From the NCBI GenBank assembly GCA_039720395.1, contig CM077831.1, forward strand, positions 16,298,982-16,362,981: a stretch of 64,000 nt of DNA. Reading direction: 5' to 3'. The notes beneath the pieces were generated by a model. The model searched no databases. It was not told where the DNA came from and saw only the letters and a list, made by a program, of their open reading frames with translations. This DNA comes from Liquidambar formosana. Its lineage: Eukaryota > Streptophyta > Magnoliopsida > Saxifragales > Altingiaceae. Positions 35,201 through 48,403 of this stretch are shown here, in pieces (positions within the stretch are counted from its first letter, which is position 1; every line of letters starts with the position of its first letter). The position numbers and the translations under genes were made by a program.

Positions 35201-38200
35201 GCAGTGGTTAGTCTTGTCATTTATCGGTGTTGCTTAGTTTTACTTAACAAAATGTTGCCACTAATTATTCTTTTGGTAGGTTAAACTAAGTCCTTTCATG
35301 GTTCTTTCTGTCATCTGGATGAACATATAAGGCATTTTCACCTGAAATATTTCTCAAATTTTTGGGAATGTTTCTCAGTATGTCAATTGGAAATTCTGTG
35401 GCATAGATGTAGCTGAATCTGAACTATAAATAAGACTTGACCATATGGTTGCAACAGAACTACTGATGAAACTTGAAGATACAATTCCAATAGCTTAGTG
35501 AATGAACTCGAACTTTAGGTAATGGTGTTCAGTATGTGCATTGTAGTTCTGCTGCCCAGTGGTAAATGAAACTAAAAGACTGATGAAACTTGAAGAAGAA
35601 AAAGCAGTGTATATAAGAAGGAAGTATCATCGACAACCCCTTTAAATTTGTGCACGTATGTCAAACATATCATATAACATGAAAGAACCTGGTGATACCT
35701 TGTTTCAGTCAATACCTTTCATATTCAAATTATTGTGCTTTAGAACAACCAAAATCTTCTGCCAGAAGAGTTTCAATGATGAAGATAGTAATTGAAACTG
35801 AACACAAAGCAGTAGGCCATACACATCTTTCCACACTCAGGAAAAAGGGAAAAAAAAATGATTTGAACTCTTGCAAAGGTATTTGGAAACCTGCTAGGAC
35901 TTACAATTCTCTGTACAGTCACCTACCACCAGTACCTTCTGCTCAGATTGACAATTCACCAGAAAGGCAGAAATATTGATTGCAGCGCCCACACATATGA
36001 GCATAATCGGATCCAGGTTTAGGAAAATTCTCCACAATTTGTGGAGCCAAATGCGAGGTTTATATAGACCTGAGGCTGAGAAAATAGTAGGAAACAACAT
36101 ATAGAAGTCAAAATAATCAATACAGCTCTCTTAAAGTTCATTATATCTCAATGAGAATACTTTTTCCATTTACTAGATTTTCTTGATCAAAACAGCTTGC
36201 ACAGGAAAGAGAAACCCATCCAAATGGTGCTTAACAGTCTGCGACCATTCGATCGGACAGAAACTGCCGATTTTTCAGATTTTGGTCGAATGCGTCAAAA
36301 CACATCAAACATTACTATAAACTAAGAGAAACCGACATCTCCTCTACTTCTCTATTCTCTTCTCTCTTATGTTTTTATGAGATAATCCTGCTGTAGCATC
36401 ATTTATTATTATTATTATTATTATTATTTGGGTTCATTCTGTAGTACCAAGTTTTAACTGTGTAAATAGTTTGACCATTACCCTCCATGGAATATGACAA
36501 ATACTTTAATCTTCATTAACCATGTAGTATTTATGTAGTTGGGGACTCGGGGTTGACTATATCCTAGCAAAGATTATGGCATAAAGACTAAAATTGGTTC
36601 GATGAACTACAAATGGGTGGTGCTCAAGCTGTTCCTGAGTAGCTATGTTCCTTTTGCATCCTTAATTCTTGAAAGCATGATGATCAATTTGGTTTCTCTT
36701 TGATATGGAAAGTTTCATTTCTATAAAACTGATTCAAACTGGTTTGTGCATTTGAATCTCATAGGATAATGCGATATTTTTGTTAATTACCTTCATAAGT
36801 CCTTGATGCCACAATGCCTAGAAGTCTAGAACACATGTGATTGGTGCGCTCAAATGGTGATATCTATTCTGTAGAATAATGTTATAATTAGCATGCATAT
36901 GCATATACTAAATATCATTTTTGTTTCTTGCAGTGTTCTTGATATGTAGATGTTAATTCTTTTTGTTCTTCCTCTTTACCTATTCATGATTTGATGTTTT
37001 AAAATATTTGTGTGGAATTTTGTTTATCAAGTTCTCGATGCTCACCTTTCCTTTCTTGTTTGTATATATTTTTGTTTTTTTGAAATTTTTTTCTGATTAT
37101 TTTAAGATTTGATCCCTGGATTTTGATTTTTCCTGATTCATCATTCTTATTCAGCAGCGTTGGCAAGATGGATGCTATAGATGGATCATGGTTTGAACCC
37201 AATGGAGTACGTGCACAACACTGTTATAATAGTAGTAGCAACAGCAATAGTAGCAGCATCAGCAGCATAAGTAGCAGCTCCAGTGATAGTGATTACAAGA
37301 TGACTACAGGAGCTGGCGACCTTGAGGCAGATGCTGACTCTTTAACATGCAGACAGTCTGGTTTATCTTCTAATGATCAGATGGAGAATGATTCTCTGAA
37401 ACTGGTATTGCATTTTATTTACATTCAGAGAGGAACTTTTTATACCTTTTTATTCACACACACACAAACCCATACCTTTTTTTTTTAAAGTCAATTTGTA
37501 TTACCAAATTTACAGACACTCACACACACACATACATGTGCAAGCACATGCACGCACACGCAGACATACACATGTGCAAGCGTTCCTGCGCACATGCACC
37601 CATGCCCTCCTAGTTTTTATAGCTATGTTTTGATTACCCTATTTGCATTTCAGAATGAATTTTGATCTTTGAATGTTTTAACTAGTAATGGATTTGGGGG
37701 GTTTGACACTAAAGTTGTATGATCCAAGATTACATTTATCCATCCATTTATCTATCTATTTAAGTATTTTTCAACTATATAGACCTGCTGCATGCATGCA
37801 TTGGCAAGAATTGTCTCTCTTGATTCTTGTTATTCATATAACAATTCTTTTCCTCTGCTGTTGAGGAAATTTTGAGGTGTTAATTTTTAAATTATGCTAT
37901 GAAGCATTTAAAATTTATACAAGGCCCTTGTAACTTTTTCCTTTTCAACATTTATTTCTTGATCCAGTATTTCTATTCCCTTATTGTAATTTGTGGCAGC
38001 TTACAGAGGGACTTCCTGGTTTCTCTAGCTTATTGTTAAGATTGAATTACTGAATATTGATGACCGGCATGTGTCCATTTGACTGGATTGTGAGCTTCTA
38101 TTTTGGTCTAGAGGAATCTTTAGGGGAGGTGTTTGTGCAAGCTCCATTCTGGCAAGATTAGTTTTGGTAGTCTGGTTGCAGTAAAGGCAACTGTAAACGG

Positions 38201-41200
38201 GAGTTTGATTGTCCCATTTTATGTGTCTTTCTTTATGCAATATTATGGATTTTTCTTGTTTAATTTGTTTGGCAATTTATTTGTCTTCAAGTTGCTTTTA
38301 TAGGGATTTTTTGTACAAGAAAGTACCTTGATAATTCCATGCTACAAAGAAGGGAGGGAGGGAATGAGGGAATTATTAATTAGTTGGTACTTTAGTATCC
38401 TGTGTTTTTTTCTCCCTTTTAATTATTATTTATGAAGGTCATTCATGATTAAGTTTCAGTGGTGTGATGAAGAAGAAATCCCTTACAACATCAACCCTGG
38501 AGTCTAAATTTCTGTACATTTAGAATATTTCCCATGAGGATTTCAAACGCTTTGAATGTTTCTTTAACCACACAATTATTTAACTGTCGTTTAGTCAATT
38601 TGTGAAATCCAAATTAGGCGTTATGGGAATCAGCAATATAAGCGAGCCACATTCTTGATGCAGGGTTCTAAGCGTCCTCGAACAGGGATGGGGGAGTCAT
38701 TTGGTCAAGTGGGTACAACAATGAATGCTCCTATGCAAGATGCATTCAAGTCTGATTACGGCTCTGTTGAAGTTAATAATTCAGTCATTACAGGAGTCGC
38801 AAATGAGCAGATTGGATCTCATTGGGATTGGGATGATGATGATAGGGGTACGGGCATGGATATCCAAGCTCTTCTATCTGAGTTTGGAGATTTTGGTGAC
38901 TTCTTTGAAAATGATGCTTTGCCTTTTGGGGAGGTAATTTCTTATTTTTTACAAATTCCATCATAAACTATGCTTATTTTCCTGATAAAAAAAAACCTGT
39001 GCTTATTTTCCAAGTATTACATATAAATCTCTTGGTTGTGGATCTGCGCCTTTTTTTTTGGGGGGGGGATCTTGGTGCCTGTAGTTGACCGACCTTGACA
39101 TCAAAAACTACCATATCAATGGTGGTTTGATTCTGAAGACATGTCCTTGCCTGTATCCAGGGTGATTTGAATTGACACTACTGAATTGTCCCTACAATTC
39201 ATTAGTTATACATTTTCTTTACCTGGTTCCTTACATGGTTGAAACCCCAAAAAAATAACATTTTATTTTTCTTCTATTGGTCGTAACACAAAAATTGCAG
39301 TTTGTATCATGATACTTCGCTTTGTGATCCATCATCCATGTTGATGATACTACAGTGACAGGGAAGGGATGTCCTTTTTAAATTTAATGTTTGGAGGAAT
39401 CCTTATATACTCTCTGAACTTTGAGATATAAATCCATTAATTGAATATCATGCAACGTTCTGCATTCTTTTCACCAAACATTCTCTTCTATTATTATTAT
39501 TATTATTTTCTGGTGGCATGATTAAGCTTTCATTGAAACTCATCATTACCCTTTTGTTTGCTGAAGCCCCCAGGAACTGCAGAGTCCCAGGCTCTTATGT
39601 TCTCTGGACCAGATTGTGGAGATGTAGGTACCAGTCCTTGTACTGGGATAATGGATGTTTCAGATCAGATGCTTTTGCCTGTAGGTTTTCCATCTTTTGA
39701 GAGCTTTAATCCACCTCCTCCTGCATCCACAGAGGAGTGTCTTAGCAAAAATCAAGAAGTCACAAATAACACGTTCTCTTCAGGTCCAGTGAACTGCACT
39801 CCAGCATCTTCTACAGGTGAGTTTGACCATTTGATGAAAACTGAAGCATTGATGACATTTGCTCCAGAATATGGTGCAGTTGAAACTCCCAAAAGTGAGT
39901 TTTCCTCATCGATTTTCAGAATCCCTTATTTTCCAAAATCGCGAAAAATGGAGAGCCCAAATTCGAGTCCCAACAGTTACATATATGGTGCAATACCGCC
40001 CTCGTCTCCTTCCTTTGATGGATCAGATGAGAAGCCTGGCATGCCTGTAAATTCAAAAGCATGTTCTGGAAGGCATGATGGGCATGCTATCCTTCATTCA
40101 AAGAAATATTACACTCATGTTGAGAGTGGGAAAGAGCAACATGATAGAAGATTAACTACAAGTAAAAATAGCATTGCTTCCTGTGAGGGAGTGGTGCCAT
40201 CTTCATTCTCTGGTTTCAATTCTACAAATGCTGTCAACTCTGTCCAGAGGAAAATGGCTGAAAGCACCTTCGGAGCGGAGAATTTCTTTCTGTCTACGAA
40301 GACTGTGCTTGCAACTGAGGTTGAATGCATTATGTTTCAAGCTTCAATGTGCAGGATACGGCATACACTTTTATCTTCCAGTGGTCCACCGCCTATTGGC
40401 TTGAGTAGGTTGACTGGAAGCACTGGTTTAAATCAGTTGCTTGGTGACCCAAGCACCATGACAGACAATATATCTAGCAAGTATGAGGTGAAGAAGAAAG
40501 AATCTATACCAGTAAGAATCGCAGGTGGTATTGATGGAGGAGTGCTAGATGGGCCCCTTAATGCACCTGTTGGTGTTTGGCGCTCTGTAGGGGTTTCTAA
40601 AGGTGTAAAACCTACTAATTCATCTAGTATTGAAGTTTGCCCATCCTTGCCCCATAATTCATTCAATGAGGATGGTATGCTTTCGTATGGGCAGAGACAA
40701 CCGCTTCTGGAGCTTCTTGATGGCATGACATTACTTGTCCAACAAGCTACTTCTTTTGTTGATGTGGCATTGGATGCTGATTGTGGTGATGGCCCTTATG
40801 CTTGGCTTGCATTACAAGAACAGTGGAGGCGTGGGTTTTCCTGTGGGCCTTCTGTGGTACATGCAGGTTGTGGGGGGTTTTTAGCTTCTTGTCATTCCCT
40901 GGACATTGCTGGCGTGGAGTTAGTGGATCCACTTTCAGTTGATGTAAGCTTCTGCTATATTTCTCTCGGAAATGTTTTGATATTTATGCCTATTTATTGC
41001 TGCTGGGGCTGAACATTGAATTATAGGGATGATAGCAGTTACTTTGTTAAGGTCACGTTGATGCTGATTTCAATTATATTTCACTGTCAAATCACATAGA
41101 TAGTTGCTACTTGTGTAGCCTTGGTTGAGTTTCGAACCACATATTTTTACCTTCATCTTTTATTAAATTTTATTTTAAAGTTAAATGTTTAACCCATCTG

Positions 41201-44200
41201 AGGTTCTAAATATTTTAAACTAATCAAATTGACATATATGAAACTTGTTCTGGTAAATGTCATGTTAGTATTCTTGTATTCTTGTATAATGTCATGTTAT
41301 TTTTATGCTACATATGCCTATAATTTGAGGTGGCATTGGGTATAAACTTAATAACAGGATTACTTTTGATATTCTCAGTCCTTTTTGCAGAATATGACAT
41401 CTTCTGAATCATTCATTTCAGCATTTTTCCATTTTATTTTGTGATGTATTCTGTATATAAAGTGTTTTACATTACTTAGATAATATTTTCTTCTTGTGCA
41501 TCCAGCAATATGTTGGCCTTTTAGAAGGAAACAGAGTGATTTTAATTAATTTTTCCATTTCTTCTTTGATTAGCACTCTTAATTGATCCTCCATTAGATA
41601 AAGTGGTTAGTGTTCCCTTTTTTATTTTTATTTTTTTTTATTTTTAAAATACAGGATCTATGAATATATGTGGAAGTCCACATGTGGAAAATGTTTATTT
41701 TGTTTACATCCAACGATGAAACGACATTCTTATTCTGAGATCATTATTTTGTAATGTTCCTATGCTCCGTCCTTCACTGTAAGAGAAAATAAATATGTGG
41801 AGATGGTTTTGTCTTGCCTTGTTAGATTTTTTATTTTTTATTTTAGAATTGTTTGATTAAGTTATATAGGTTAGAAGGGGAAAGGAAGCTAATTTGTTTA
41901 ATTTTCAGTTTTAATTTAATTCACAGGAGCTGGTGAATCTGCATTTCATCTTAGGAAATTTTTAATAATGAAACTTTTGAGAAACAGAAATATTTTTCTT
42001 AGTACCTCACAGTAAAGTGTAATTGCAGCATGAGGCTTGGTGCTTGTTCTAACATATTAATATATATATTTTTTATATATATAAATTCATTGAAAGAAAA
42101 GAGAGGCCTTAGGCATTTACTTCTTCTATTGGAATTGGAACTGAAACTCTTGGTGATTCTCATATTATCAAAATGGAAGTTTTTTGCCTTTCTGCTTTAA
42201 GATAGCACAGTAAGGTATTTTATGGCCGCAATGTTCGCATTTCCTGACTCATAATCGAAGTGGTCTCGTGTGATCTCATGGCCATCATTAAGTTGGCCCA
42301 TTCTCCAATGTCTTAAACTTTTGGGTTTAAGCAGTGTTCTAACATGGTATCAAAGCTTTGGTTTCTAGGAGGGATTCAAGCCTCGTAACCCTGATCTGTT
42401 TGTTCCTCCATCAGTTTATCTTTTAGTTTTCTGTCTCTCCACGTGTGGGATGGAGCCGCACATGAGGGGATGTTAGCTTGATATACATTGTTGGCACATT
42501 TCCTAACAACTCGGGCTGTTGGTTGAATTGGTGTTTTAACAACATTTAGTATGAAAAGAGTTGTTAGTTTGAGAGTGAACTAAAGGATGACCATAGATAA
42601 CTTAAAAAACATAATCAGGATAATTTTTCTTAATTATTACAAGTAAATCATTTTTGGCTGCATGGAGGTTATGCAACTGTCTCAAGAACCAAACTCTTGG
42701 TTGTCTTTGAGCACCTTAAGAATTGAGACTGAGATGTTAATGCTGTCTGGTCCTTTTTTTCTTTTTTGTTCTCTCTCTTAATTGTAGGTGTTGTATATTG
42801 AATGTATTACAGGTTTGTTTGTTGTCCCTTCTTTTTGACATACTTTTGTGAGAGGATAGTGATATAATACTACAATAGAATATCTACATTTCATCAGATG
42901 TTACATTATATGTTAATGTAGGGAATTTTCATCCTGTGATGATTCTTATGCAGATAATATCTTTCTTCTTTTTTAGGTTCATGCGTCATCTGTGATCAGT
43001 TTGCTGCAGTCTGATGTAAAAACGGCCCTAAGATCTGCATTTAGCATCTTGGACGGCCCATTATCTGTCACTGATTGGTGCAAAGGCCGCAGTCAATCAG
43101 GTGATACTGGAACCTCGGGTGATGGATTTTCTACTGAGTTAACTCTAAGTGAGTGTAGAGATTCTTCAAATACTGTAACTCTATCTGCTGGAGAACCAAT
43201 AAGCCCATCCCAGTCTGCTGGTGGATCTTCCCTCAAAGGTATGGTTTTGGGTCTATATACTTGATGAGATTCTGTATATTAATGTGCTAACCGTTGGGCC
43301 ATTGTCAGTTTCTAGCACCATGGATGTAGTTAGAATGGATGAGACAGAGCAGCAACAGGGCTCCCGACTCAGGCCATCACTGTTTGTACTTCCATTGCCT
43401 TCCATACTTGTTGGGTATGCATTTTGACTAATCAAGTTTTTTCGCTTTAACATCTTAATGATTCAAATTGCCAAGGGTCTCTTGTAGGGCCAAAGTTTTC
43501 AAATTGCAATGTTGATAGATGTGTCGAGATCCCAAAAAATATAACACTACTAAGTATATTGATGCCGATGTCAATGTCAGTGCTAGAGGAAAAAAAGAAT
43601 ATGAAACTTTGTGCAAGCTTTGATAAAAATGCGAAGCTGTCAATGGAACCTTGGTAAATAATAAAAGGGAGTTTAAGAATAAATAGAACTCATGATATAG
43701 TAAACATATTTTGCAAGGAACAATTTTGTTATGTTTATATGGCAAGAGCGACTGAACATAAACGTTATTTTGAACACCAATATATATATATATATATATT
43801 TAATGAGTAATGAATTTGTATTAATGAAAATAAAAGGGCCTTAGGCCAGTTTCAAAGGTGTATACAAAAAGAACAAAAACTATAATCAGGCCCCTAAGCA
43901 AGTATAAAAAAAATCCAAAAAAGGAACTATATAACCTACACTTGTAGCCCTAAATCAAGAAAACAAAGTCTTGAGGAGGAGATCTTTCATTGGTGTTGGT
44001 GAATGGGAACCCCTATAGTTTTTTTCAAAGTTCTAGAGGGGGGACCCTCTCTCTCCATTTTTATTCATTTTGGTAATGGAAGTATTGAGTAATTATATTT
44101 CCAAAGCTATGGAAGCAAACTTATTGGATGGTTTTATAGTGGGCGATGGGCGGTTTGGAATGGGCAAGGTTTCTCACTTCACTTTTCGCCAATGATGCTT

Positions 44201-47200
44201 TGATCTTTTGTGGTTTGGAGGAGGAACATATGTCAAATTTGAGGATTATTCTCCTTTCTTTGAAGCGGTGTCGGGACTTAAAGTCAATCTTGGGAAAACC
44301 ATTCTCATGCCGGTGGGGAATGTTGATAATGTGAATAATCTTGCTACCATTTTGAGTTGTGAAGTAGGGAAATTACTGGCGACTTATTTAGGACTTCCTT
44401 TGGGAGCTCGCTTCAAAGATCCTAAAGTTTGGGACCCTGTCATTGAGAAAATTGAAAGAAGACTTGGTGGATGGAAAAAAGGGTATCTCTCTAAGGGTGG
44501 TAAGCTAACACTTCATACATAGTGTCTTATCTTCCATTCCCATTTATTTCATGTCCATTCATAAAATTCCCAAGTCCGTGGCTTTAAGGATTGAAAAACT
44601 TCAAAGGGACTTTTTATGGAATGGGTTAGGAGATGTTCGGAAATTTCATTTAGTTGATTGGAGTACCGTGTGCCTTCCAAAATATATGGGTGGCTTGGGG
44701 GTTAGATCAATTGTTCCTACTAATCAAGCTCTCATGGGTAAATGGCTTTGGAGGTTTGGTAGGGGGGTCCAAGGGTTATGGCGGGAGGTTATCATTTGGA
44801 AGTATGGTATCTTTACTCTTTAGTGAGGGTTGGTGGTCTAATGTTGTTTATGGTTCTCATGGTGTGGGCCTTTGGAAGACTATTATGCAAGGCTTTAGTG
44901 AATTTATCAAAGAGGTTGGGTTTAAGGTTGGTGATGGTAGTAGGGTAAAATTTTGGAAAGACTTGTGGTGTTCTAATTCGCCCCTTATGGTGGAATTTCC
45001 TTCCTTATTCTCTATTGCTTCTAACAAGGAAGTTTTGGTAATGGATTGCTTGGAAGGGGAAGTTGGTAATCGTCACTGGAATGTTCTTTTTATACGTCAC
45101 TTTAATGATTGGGAATTGGAGGATGTGGTGGCTTTTTATCAAGTTTTATATGATAGTAAGATTTTGGTGGGTGAGAATGACTCCTTGGTTTGGCGTAAGG
45201 ATTCTAAAGGGTTATTCTCTGTAAAATCTTTCTACAATTGTTTAAGGCCCTTAGGGAATTTTTTTCTTCCGGCTAAAGTCACATGGATATCCTCGATTCC
45301 TACTAAAGTTGCCTTTTTTTTGTTGGTTGGTAGGTAGTGATAAATGTTTGACTTTGGACAATCTTGCTAAGAGAGGGTAGGTATGTGCCGAATAGATGTG
45401 TACTTTGTAAACAAGATGCGGAATCGGTAGATCACCTCTTCATTCATTGTTTTGTGGCTAGGGGTCTTTGGATGCTTTTATTCAACATGTTTGGAGTCCA
45501 TTGGGTGCTTCCCTCTTTTACATATGACCTTTTAGCGGGTTGGTGGTTTAAAGGGGGGAATAAAAAAGCAAAAGTGATATGGTATATGGCTCCGCATGCC
45601 ATTTTGTGGTGCATTTGGAGGGAAAGAAATGCTAGAACTTTTGATGGGGTTGAGAAGTCTATCATTGATCTCAAGTCTTCTTTTGTCGAGTCTTTATTCT
45701 TGTGGTATTCTAGTCATACCAATACTCGTAATCTTTCTTTTGTTAACTTTGTGGATACCCTCAAGTTTTAGAGGGATGTGTGGTTAGTCTTTGTATATGG
45801 CTTATGTACATGGGCTACGCCCTTTTTTGTTCATCAATACATATTTACCTTATCAAAAAAAAAAAAAGGAGGAGATCTTTCATAACTTGTTTAGATCATT
45901 CTTCATCTTAGAAAGTTATTCTATTCCTTTCTTTCCAGTTTCCACACGTGACAGCACCCATAAAAGGCAAAGCAGTGTTAAATCCCATATAGCCCTCCTC
46001 TTAGTATCCTCCTCTTGGATCCTCCAACCACAAAAAGGATCCCACACCAAGTACGGGAGGACCCAACAGACTCCCATCAATGAGAAAAGGAAAGACCACA
46101 ATTCTTTCTAGTGAAGGAATAACGTATAAAGATATGATTCCCCGATTCCTCAAATCTTTTACACAAAATGCATCTATTAGTCAACAACCATCGTCGTCTC
46201 ACCAAATTATCCACCATTAAGCATTTATCTAACTATTATGAACACCCCAAATATTATGACAATGGAATATAACTATGATCCAATGGAGAGGTTTGTATCA
46301 TCTTGTAATACAAAAATTCAAAATTTCTTAAAGTTCTGATTATAAATTATACTGAAAAATGTTTTTTCCCCCCAAATAAGGTGATCTTTGCTCTTATCTA
46401 CTATTAGAGGATGAAGGATGGCCTTCAAGAATAACAAAAACTCAAGCTGCTTAAATTAGTTCGAGTGTACACTTAACATTGAGACATTAAGAATTGATCA
46501 GACTTTAAAAAAATAAAAAATGACGCAAACAAATTACACAGAGAAAAGGAATCTTGTCAACAGAATCAATTGTCTTGATATGTTAGTAGATATATCCGTA
46601 ATGACTTTAATAAGTTGACAGTATCACAGATCTTGGTGTGATGATAAATATTGTGACTTTTTAATGTTGGCTATATTATTAATAAGTGTTTGGGCATCTA
46701 ATTAGTAATTTGCTAGTGATTAACAAATTAGTTCACTATACAGTTTGCGTAGCCATCACTGTCAAAGTGATTCCTTAAAAAGGCATCCACCACCTGCTTT
46801 CCAATAGAAGTTTAAAGGGTCGATCTTGAAAGGTTGTAACAGATGTATTCCCTAGAAATTTTGTTCATAATTACCATATTTTCACATTTAAATTTTTCTT
46901 CAAAAGAAGGTTCCAAACAATTATCTTCTTCAAATTCAATTCTTGTATATTACATGTGAATATGTGATTACTCAGAACACCTTGTTCTAGACGAATTTAC
47001 CCTTCATATTTCTTACCAAAGATCATATAGTCCCAAAGAATTGCAGGGTGATATTTGGGAATTGTTTGATATGAAGTGTTACTATATATAATTTTTTTTT
47101 AAAGGTTATGTGGCCCACTTTGGCAATTAAGATCATTTTTAGTGGTCTATAGAAGCTATTATTCCTTCAAGCTGTGTCCAGACATACCCTTTGGTAGTCC

Positions 47201-48372
47201 ACAGAAATAAATGATTCACCAAAAAGGTCCTTGCCTCACTTTATCCTGCCTCTATCTCTTCAATCATCCATTAGCTAACTTAGGCAGTCAAAGATTTTGA
47301 AGGGTAGTAGGTTTTATCCTAGTGAGTGGTGGATGAATTGACGAAGTTTTAAGTGTTTGAAATTGTTAACTTTACTTTTCAAATTCTTAATTTGGCAGAA
47401 GTTTTGTTGGCATTTTTGTGATTTATGTTGTAATTAACAAGGAGCGTCCCCTTAGGAATAAAATTGATAGTTACGGTCATCTTATTTGATTATAGTGGTG
47501 GATGTGGATTTAGTGAGAGGGCGAGACACATTGAATGATGGTTTCTGCTGCATGTACATCATACATACTCTACAGTCTACATTGATTATCGCACTAACAT
47601 GTTGATGTAGGATGACCCTTAAAGAAGAGAATAAGTTTCTCTACAATCATGTATAGCGGTATAGGTGCGTTAGAAACTTTTTATTTATTTATTTATTTTT
47701 AAAATTTTGTGGAAGGGATGGTAGTATTAGGGTTTATAGAAGGAATAAGAGTTAATTAGTTAATTTTCCAAGGAAGAATATAGTAAGAAATCAAAAGAAG
47801 AAGGTTTCTGTAATTTTTGTATGAGGGATTTTTAGAAATTTCAATGCTAAATCTTATAAGAAGTTTGGGTTAGGGTTTATAATGAAAAGTAATGGTTTTA
47901 GGGTTAAAATTGAGGGCAAAGTAAGGGCTTGTTGTGGATTAAAAGAGAAAAAGTAAAAAGAAAGTTCATAACAGTGCTGCACATTAAAATAATCACTAAG
48001 GGTTTCTAGGAGTGTCACCTGGAAGATAATCAATTGAATCTCGTCATCAATTGAATGCAAAAGTTGCAAAAAGTTTCATTAATCAATTGTGTGTAATTTT
48101 GTCCGCAAGGCTTGCTTATATAGAGAGCCATAAGGCCTAGTTTCTAAATTCCACCCTTCATAAACTAGGAAAGCTACTGAAAATAAGTAAAAGGCTTTTT
48201 AATAACTAAATAAGACTCAAACTTACTCAAGCAAGAATAAGATATGACTAAATTCATCGCCAAACACTTATTGACTTTTACACTAGACAACCTAAATGTG
48301 TAAAATTGCCAAATATTTTTCTAAATCTGAGGAAGCTAAAACCAATTATTTTTTAGGATATCCAACCTTCCC

Positions 48373-48403
<31 letters not shown>

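Larger units (their letters stand above)
43779..46233 (-). mobile_element. Outer LINE fragment (minus strand), split by a second LINE
   Basis: The minus strand from 46233 leftwards reads the start of a zf-RVT module (RRRWLLTNRCILCK, ESGNHIFI) and, across the inner insertion, a LINE 3' end (ggccttaggcc, cattaatacaaattc on + or -) with a TA-rich tail at 43779-43800. It is 5'-truncated to the last few hundred bases. Its 13-bp flanking repeats mark the original insertion. The inner LINE (43991-45867) cuts it in two. Confidence 0.75.

Noticed and set aside
39558..41012. A 484-codon frame as a separate gene
   Set aside because: It is MED13 exon 14 (39567-40943) read past its splice sites; phases fit the gene on both sides.
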